Below are positions 59,849 through 64,000 of a stretch of DNA of 64,000 bases, in pieces. The stretch's first letter is position 1; each line of letters starts with the position of its first letter. A program made the translations under genes and the position numbers. The stretch is from Clostridiales bacterium (GTDB taxonomy: Bacteria > Bacillota > Clostridia > Christensenellales > Aristaeellaceae), in the NCBI GenBank assembly GCA_004555155.1, contig SFJH01000017.1:17723-81722 (forward strand). Direction: 5' to 3'. The notes beneath the pieces were generated by a model. That model was not told the DNA's origin. It did not search any database and was given only the letters and a program-made list of their open reading frames with translations.

Positions 59849-61828
59849 ATGGCAGAAGAAATCCGCGCCGCCGAACTGACCGAGCAGGCGGTCTCCGAAC
59901 AGAACCGCATCCGCCTCGAGAAGCTGAACAAGCTGGCCGAGGAGGGCCGCAATCCCTATGAGCTGGTGCGCTACGACCGCACCCACCTCTCCGGCGAGAT
60001 CCTTTCCAATTACGACGCGCTGGAGAACCAGACCGTGTCCATCGCCGGCCGCATGATGTCCCGCCGCGTCATGGGCAAGGCCAGCTTCGCCCACATCCTG
60101 GACCGCGACGGCGAGATCCAGATCTACGTCCGCCGCGACGACGTGGGCGAGGACGTCTACAAGGACTTCAAGGCCTACGACATCGGCGATATCGTCGGCG
60201 TGAAGGGCCTGGTGTTCAAGACCAAGTCCGGCGAGATCTCCGTGCACGTCCAGGAGATCACGCTGCTGACCAAGTCGCTGCATCCGCTGCCGGAGAAGTT
60301 CCACGGCCTGAAGGACACCGACACCCGCTATCGCCAGCGCTATCTGGACATGATCGTCAACCCCGAGGTGCGCGACACCTTCGTCAAGCGCTCGAGGATC
60401 ATGCGCGAGATCCGCGCCTTCCTGGACGCCCGCGGCTACATCGAGGTGGACACCCCCGTGCTGGGCACGCTGGAGATCGGCGCGTCCGCCCGCCCCTTCG
60501 TCACCCACCACAACGCGCTGGACATCGACATGTACCTGCGCATCGAGACCGAGCTGCACCTGAAGCGCCTGATCGTCGGCGGCATGGAGAAGGTCTACGA
60601 GGTCGGCCGCATCTTCCGCAACGAGGGCATGGACACGAAGCACAACCCCGAGTTCACCACCGTGGAGATGTACGAGGCGTACACCGACTTCCACGGCATG
60701 ATGGACACCATCGAGGAGCTGTACAAGACTGTGGCGCAGAACGTCTGCGGTACCACCGACGTGCCCTTCCAGGGCGAGATCATCCACCTGGGCCAGCCCT
60801 GGGCGCGCATGACCATGAAGGAGGCCGTGAAGAAGTATTCCGGCATCGACTGCGACGCCTGGCAGTCCGACGAGGAGGCCCGCGCCGCCTGCGAGGCCGC
60901 CGGCCACAAGCCCGAGAAGGGCTTCACCATGGGCGAGTGCGTGAACTTCCTGTTCGAGGAGTTCGTCGAGGAGAACCTCGTCCAGCCCACCTTCATCTAT
61001 GACTATCCCATCGAGGTCTCTCCGCTGGCCAAGCGCAAGAAGGACGACCCGATGTACACCGAGCGCTTCGAGTACTTCATCAAGTCCATGGAGTTCGGCA
61101 ACGCCTTCTCCGAGCTGAACGATCCCATCGATCAGCGCCAGCGCTTCGAGCGTCAGGTGGCCGCCAAGCGCGCCCAGGGCAACCAGAGCGCCCAGGTGGA
61201 CGAGGACTTCGTCACCGCCCTGGAGTACGGCATGCCCCCGACCGGCGGCCTCGGCTTCGGCGTGGATCGCCTGGTCATGCTGCTGACCAACTCCGACTCC
61301 ATCCGCGACGTGCTGCTGTTCCCGACCATGAAGCCGCTGGACACCGACAAGAGCGCTCCGAAGGCGGAGGCGGCCAAGGCCGATTCCACCGAATGCGCCT
61401 GCCCGACGTGCCCGAACGAGAGCGCGTCTGCGCCCGTCGTGGAGGAGAAGATCGACTTCTCCAAGGTGGAAATTGAGCCGCTGTTTGCCGATTTCGTGGA
61501 CTTCGAGACCTTCTCCAAGTCCGACTTCCGGGCTGTGAAGGTCCTGGAATGCGAGGCGGTGCCCAAGTCCAAGAAGCTGCTGCGCTTCACGCTGGATGAC
61601 GGCTCCGGCAAGCCGCGCACGATCCTGAGCGGCATCCACGCCTATTACAAGCCGGAGGAGCTGGTCGGCAAGACCTGCATCGCGATCACCAATCTGCCCC
61701 CGCGGCCGATGATGGGCATCGATTCCTGTGGCATGCTGATCAGCGCCGTTCACAGCGAGGACGGCGAGGAGAAGCTGCACCTGCTGATGGTCGATCCGCA
61801 CATTCCGGCCGGCGCGAAGCTGTATTGA
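59849..61828 (+). CDS. lysS: Lysyl-tRNA synthetase (class II) with C-terminal tRNA-binding domain
   Basis: 659 residues, longer than the usual 490-500. Residues about 1-500: OB-fold anticodon domain and class II core with motif 2 (FRNEGMDTKHNPEFT) and motif 3 (GLGFGVDRLVMLL). A linker with CACPTCPNE leads to a Trbp111/EMAP-II-type domain (about 548-659; FRAVKVLECEAVPKSKKLLRFTLDDG, TILSGI, LPPRPMMGIDSCGMLIS) that binds tRNA in trans. This domain is normal on MetRS and less usual on LysRS. GAGAGGAG precedes the ATG. Confidence 0.95.
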   Translation: MAEEIRAAELTEQAVSEQNRIRLEKLNKLAEEGRNPYELVRYDRTHLSGEILSNYDALENQTVSIAGRMMSRRVMGKASFAHILDRDGEIQIYVRRDDVGEDVYKDFKAYDIGDIVGVKGLVFKTKSGEISVHVQEITLLTKSLHPLPEKFHGLKDTDTRYRQRYLDMIVNPEVRDTFVKRSRIMREIRAFLDARGYIEVDTPVLGTLEIGASARPFVTHHNALDIDMYLRIETELHLKRLIVGGMEKVYEVGRIFRNEGMDTKHNPEFTTVEMYEAYTDFHGMMDTIEELYKTVAQNVCGTTDVPFQGEIIHLGQPWARMTMKEAVKKYSGIDCDAWQSDEEARAACEAAGHKPEKGFTMGECVNFLFEEFVEENLVQPTFIYDYPIEVSPLAKRKKDDPMYTERFEYFIKSMEFGNAFSELNDPIDQRQRFERQVAAKRAQGNQSAQVDEDFVTALEYGMPPTGGLGFGVDRLVMLLTNSDSIRDVLLFPTMKPLDTDKSAPKAEAAKADSTECACPTCPNESASAPVVEEKIDFSKVEIEPLFADFVDFETFSKSDFRAVKVLECEAVPKSKKLLRFTLDDGSGKPRTILSGIHAYYKPEELVGKTCIAITNLPPRPMMGIDSCGMLISAVHSEDGEEKLHLLMVDPHIPAGAKLY

Positions 61829-61891
61829 CCCGAAGCCCGAACAGGGCATGGGGCTGTGGCTTTCCCGCCGCAAACCGACTTTTCTTTCATA

Positions 61892-61946
61892 AAATGACGC
61901 CGTGGTTCCCGATCGGCAAAGCGCCGGGAGCCACGGCTTTTTCATG
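61892..61946 (+). terminator. Intrinsic terminator of greA-lysS
   Basis: GCCGTGGTTCCCG and CGGGAGCCACGGC pair (one mismatch), then TTTTTC. Confidence 0.85.
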
Positions 61947-61987
61947 TCCGGAGGTGATTATGCACATATGAAAACGCTCGGGAGGCG

Positions 61988-62253
61988 ATTCCTTTATTCC
62001 GCCTCTTGTACCACTCCAAGTAATTGTTTCTCAAATACGGGAATGTCATCCACACAGGTCGCATAGACATCCTCTTTGCGAAGCGTCTGATATTTGTGGG
62101 CGGTAATATCCCGCATACCCGCAATGGCCCGCCAGGGAATCCCCCGATGCGCCTCTTACAGGTCGGGCGTGAGATTCTTCACCAGTTCGCCAATATTGAT
62201 CAGCGTCATACAAACGGCGTGCGAAGTGCGTTCATCACAAAGGAAATCCTCAG
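61988..62253 (-). pseudogene. Broken HepT-like toxin gene
   Basis: The minus strand reads SAEDFLCDERTSHAVCMTLINIGELVKNLTPDL, then a TAA stop (near 62154), then EAHRGIPWRAIAGMRDITAHKYQTLRKEDVYATCVDDI to TAA. The RxxxxH region of HepT (MRDITAHKY) is present, but the first 25 or so residues are missing, fused into the end of the mntA frame, and the internal stop splits the rest. It is clearly inactive. Confidence 0.8.
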
Positions 62254-62526
62254 CCGAAACACCTTTCCCGGCTGAATCATGCTGTTGGCCGGAAGCGGCG
62301 CGTGAATCACGTCCACAGGCAGACCCAGCGTATCTTCCAGATCGTATTTCAAAGCGTTGAGTTTCATCAGGGAAACCGCAGGCTGGTTGAATTCCACCAG
62401 CAAGTCCAGGTCGCTGTTTGCGGTCGCACGACCTTCGGCATAGGAGCCGAAGATGCTGACCGTCCGCAGGGCATAGATCGATTTCAGTTCATTGACGGCA
62501 TTGCGGATGCGATCCTCTGTCAACAT
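62206..62526 (-). CDS. MntA-like minimal nucleotidyltransferase (antitoxin), 3' end altered
   Basis: 106 residues from ATG 62526 (GGAGG 7 bases before). The nucleotidyltransferase motif GSYAEGRATANSDLDLLVEF (27-46) is intact. In MntA/HepT pairs this enzyme adds AMP to HepT and silences it. The last 17 or so residues (RLRISFVMNALRTPFV) come from reading into the hepT sequence in another frame after a deletion that joined the two genes. Confidence 0.75.
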   Translation of the reverse strand: MLTEDRIRNAVNELKSIYALRTVSIFGSYAEGRATANSDLDLLVEFNQPAVSLMKLNALKYDLEDTLGLPVDVIHAPLPANSMIQPGKVFRLRISFVMNALRTPFV

Positions 62527-62636
62527 CATTCCACCTCCCTTGACGATATTATACCACGGCATAGTGGAATGACGCAAAGACTGCGTATGCGCCGCCCCCA
62601 GCGCGAATACACTGCTCCATGGCCGCGCCTTGCGGC

Positions 62637-62665
62637 TTGACATCCGCGCGGGTTTATGGTACGTT
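62637..62665 (+). promoter_or_regulatory. Promoter
   Basis: TTGACA, 17 bases, TACGTT. Confidence 0.65.
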
Positions 62666-62709
62666 GAGAACAACCAACACAGGCCGACCTCGGCGGAAAG
62701 GAGCGGGCG

Positions 62710-63876
62710 ATGGGCAACATCATCACATACGTGCAGGAAAAGGGCCACCTGGCCTTTGACGAACTGGGGTTCAACGAGGTGGACAGCCTGATCTTGTCCG
62801 AGCTGTCCTATCTGAGCTACGAGGGCTGGGTCGACCGCCCGGTGGCGTTCGAAATGACCATCGGTCGGCTGCATGCGGAGGGCTTTCCCGCAAACCGGCC
62901 CAGCAACGACTATTCGCCCGACCGGTGTGAACAGCTGTTCCATGCGCTGGCCGAGAGCCGCCGCTTCCGCGACGTGGGCGTGGATTTCTTCGACAGCGAG
63001 ATCGACCCGCGCGAGGAAAAGCAGTTCGCGGCGGTGACGTTCCGGCTGTCCCCGCGGCTGCACTACATCGCCTACCGCGGCACGGACAACACGTTCGTGG
63101 GCTGGAAGGAAGATCTGAACATGTCCTTTCTGGAGGACATTCCGGCACAGAAGTCCGCCGTGACCTATCTGGAGCGGCTGGCCGGACGGATGCGCAGCAC
63201 GTGGATTCTGGGCGGCCATTCCAAGGGCGGCAACCTGGCCGTGTATGCGGGCATGTCCGCGCCGCCCAAGCTGCAGCGGGACGTGGCGCTGATCTACGAC
63301 CACGACGGCCCCGGCTTTCTCGACCGCGTTCTGCAGCGCCCGGGCTTTCAGGCCATACAGGACCGCATCTACAAGACGGTGCCTGAGTCCGCCGTGGTGG
63401 GGCTGCTGCTGGCCGAGCACGAGCAGTACACGATTGTGGAAAGCGACGCCAAGGCCATCATGCAGCACGACCCGTTCAGCTGGCAGGTGGAAAACGGCGA
63501 GTTCGTCCGGGTGCAGGACACCGACATCCTCTCCAAAGCCACCGACCGCACGCTGAACCACTGGCTCAGCACCATGGACGACGGCGCGCGCCGCACGTTC
63601 GTGGACGCGCTGTACGGCCTGATTCAGGCCACCGGCGCCACCACGCTGCCGGAGCTGACCGAAAACTGGCGCGGCAACATCCCGTCGGTGTACTTCGCCA
63701 TCCGCCAGATGGACCCCCAAATCCGCAAGGCGCTGTTCGAGACCGTGGGCGGCCTGGTTCGTGCCTCGGGCGAGAGCGTCTGGGAGATGCTGGACGAGCG
63801 GCTGGCCCAGACCCGCGAGGACGTGCGCAACGACTTCATCGAGCGGTTTCAGCGGTGGCGGGACGCGCGGGAATGA
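62710..63876 (+). CDS. DUF2974 (Mbeg1-like) alpha/beta hydrolase
   Basis: 388 residues, no signal peptide. ILSELSYLSYEG near the start, LHYIAYRGTDNTFVGWKEDLNM and the nucleophile elbow LGGHSKGGNLAVYA (Ser about 171) mark the DUF2974 lipase-like family, common in clostridial genomes. Asp in YDHDGPGF may complete the site. The substrate is unknown; lipid or ester hydrolysis is inferred from the fold. GAAAGGAGCGGG precedes the ATG. Confidence 0.8.
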   Translation: MGNIITYVQEKGHLAFDELGFNEVDSLILSELSYLSYEGWVDRPVAFEMTIGRLHAEGFPANRPSNDYSPDRCEQLFHALAESRRFRDVGVDFFDSEIDPREEKQFAAVTFRLSPRLHYIAYRGTDNTFVGWKEDLNMSFLEDIPAQKSAVTYLERLAGRMRSTWILGGHSKGGNLAVYAGMSAPPKLQRDVALIYDHDGPGFLDRVLQRPGFQAIQDRIYKTVPESAVVGLLLAEHEQYTIVESDAKAIMQHDPFSWQVENGEFVRVQDTDILSKATDRTLNHWLSTMDDGARRTFVDALYGLIQATGATTLPELTENWRGNIPSVYFAIRQMDPQIRKALFETVGGLVRASGESVWEMLDERLAQTREDVRNDFIERFQRWRDARE

Positions 63877-63924
63877 CGACGCCAGCCGGTTCGCAAACGA
63901 ATCATCCAACAGAAAAGATAAGTG

Positions 63925-63972
63925 TCCCGCAATCCGTTTGTCATTCGGATTGCGGGACACAGTTTTCTCAGA
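63925..63972 (+). terminator. Intrinsic terminator
   Basis: GTGTCCCGCAATCCG and CGGATTGCGGGACAC form a 15-bp stem, then AGTTTTCTC. Nothing else is supported in the last 30 bases. Confidence 0.9.
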
Positions 63973-64000
63973 ATTGCGCGCTCACGCCCAAAACACAGGG

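Overview
The window is a 64 kb piece of a GC-rich, Gram-positive-type bacterial chromosome. I place it in the Clostridia (Bacillota), probably a strict anaerobe of the gut Christensenellales/Oscillospiraceae kind. The grounds are a class B sortase, many secreted SH3 and peptidoglycan-binding proteins with the clostridial 'LQQRLIELGYL' repeat, an FMN riboswitch in front of ribU, a Re-citrate-synthase-like TCA half pathway, TTGACA/TATAAT promoters, AGGAGG ribosome sites, and a cysteine-repeat protein like those on spore surfaces. No species can be named from sequence alone.

Layout. 0-13 kb: C-terminus of a membrane-anchored protein, sortase B, an acyltransferase-like protein between two tandem-repeat arrays, two zinc-ribbon membrane proteins, a TetM-like ribosomal GTPase with an odd repeat-expanded 3' flank, an MBL hydrolase, inorganic pyrophosphatase and a seven-repeat L,D-transpeptidase. 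13-21 kb: SH3 protein, sugar isomerase/epimerase-like protein, coiled-coil protein, MFS permease, AraC-type regulator with a degenerate receiver, PG-binding lipid-anchored-type protein. 21.5-32 kb: tRNA-Thr/Tyr/Leu, then an AT-richer accessory island of truncated pretoxin-HINT/immunity cassettes, a TetR regulator and a 2127-residue surface protein, closed by a chimeric relic of the same toxin/immunity cassette. 32-42.5 kb: Re-citrate synthase, GntR regulator, aconitase, isocitrate dehydrogenase, a LarA-like protein, a CoA-disulfide-reductase/rhodanese/sulfite-reductase fusion, then FMN riboswitch and ribU. 42.5-50 kb: Eis-like acetyltransferase, membrane protein, cysteine-repeat protein, rpsF-ssb-rpsR, amidohydrolase. 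50-64 kb: polysaccharide deacetylase, sbcDC, HAD phosphatase, zinc-ribbon/PG-binding protein, TSCPD protein, greA-lysS, a decayed MntA/HepT pair and a DUF2974 lipase-like protein.

The most unusual thing is intergenic. At least four sites (10.5, 13.9, 18.4, 46.5-47.0 kb) carry copies of one short, non-coding, stem-loop-rich element. Each copy sits directly behind the intrinsic terminator of a gene, in that gene's orientation, and has a second copy of that same terminator (16-42 bp, different at every site) on its far side. Stems are kept by paired base changes between copies, and one copy has lost an inner stem cleanly while keeping the outer one. Two other places (tetM-like 3' end at 8.2-8.8 kb; amidohydrolase 3' end at 49.5-49.97 kb) show a related pattern: the 3' end of a gene is repeated on the far side of a tandem array. 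I do not recognise this as a described family; it is the best candidate here for a new element or RNA.

How genes work together: citrate synthase, aconitase and isocitrate dehydrogenase form a coherent citrate-to-2-oxoglutarate branch, probably under the FadR-type GntR protein encoded inside the cluster, as a TGTATACA palindrome lies at the promoters before the synthase and before the sulfur-redox fusion gene. Much of the rest is cell-envelope biology (sortase, L,D-transpeptidase, deacetylase, SH3/PG-binding proteins) plus housekeeping operons.
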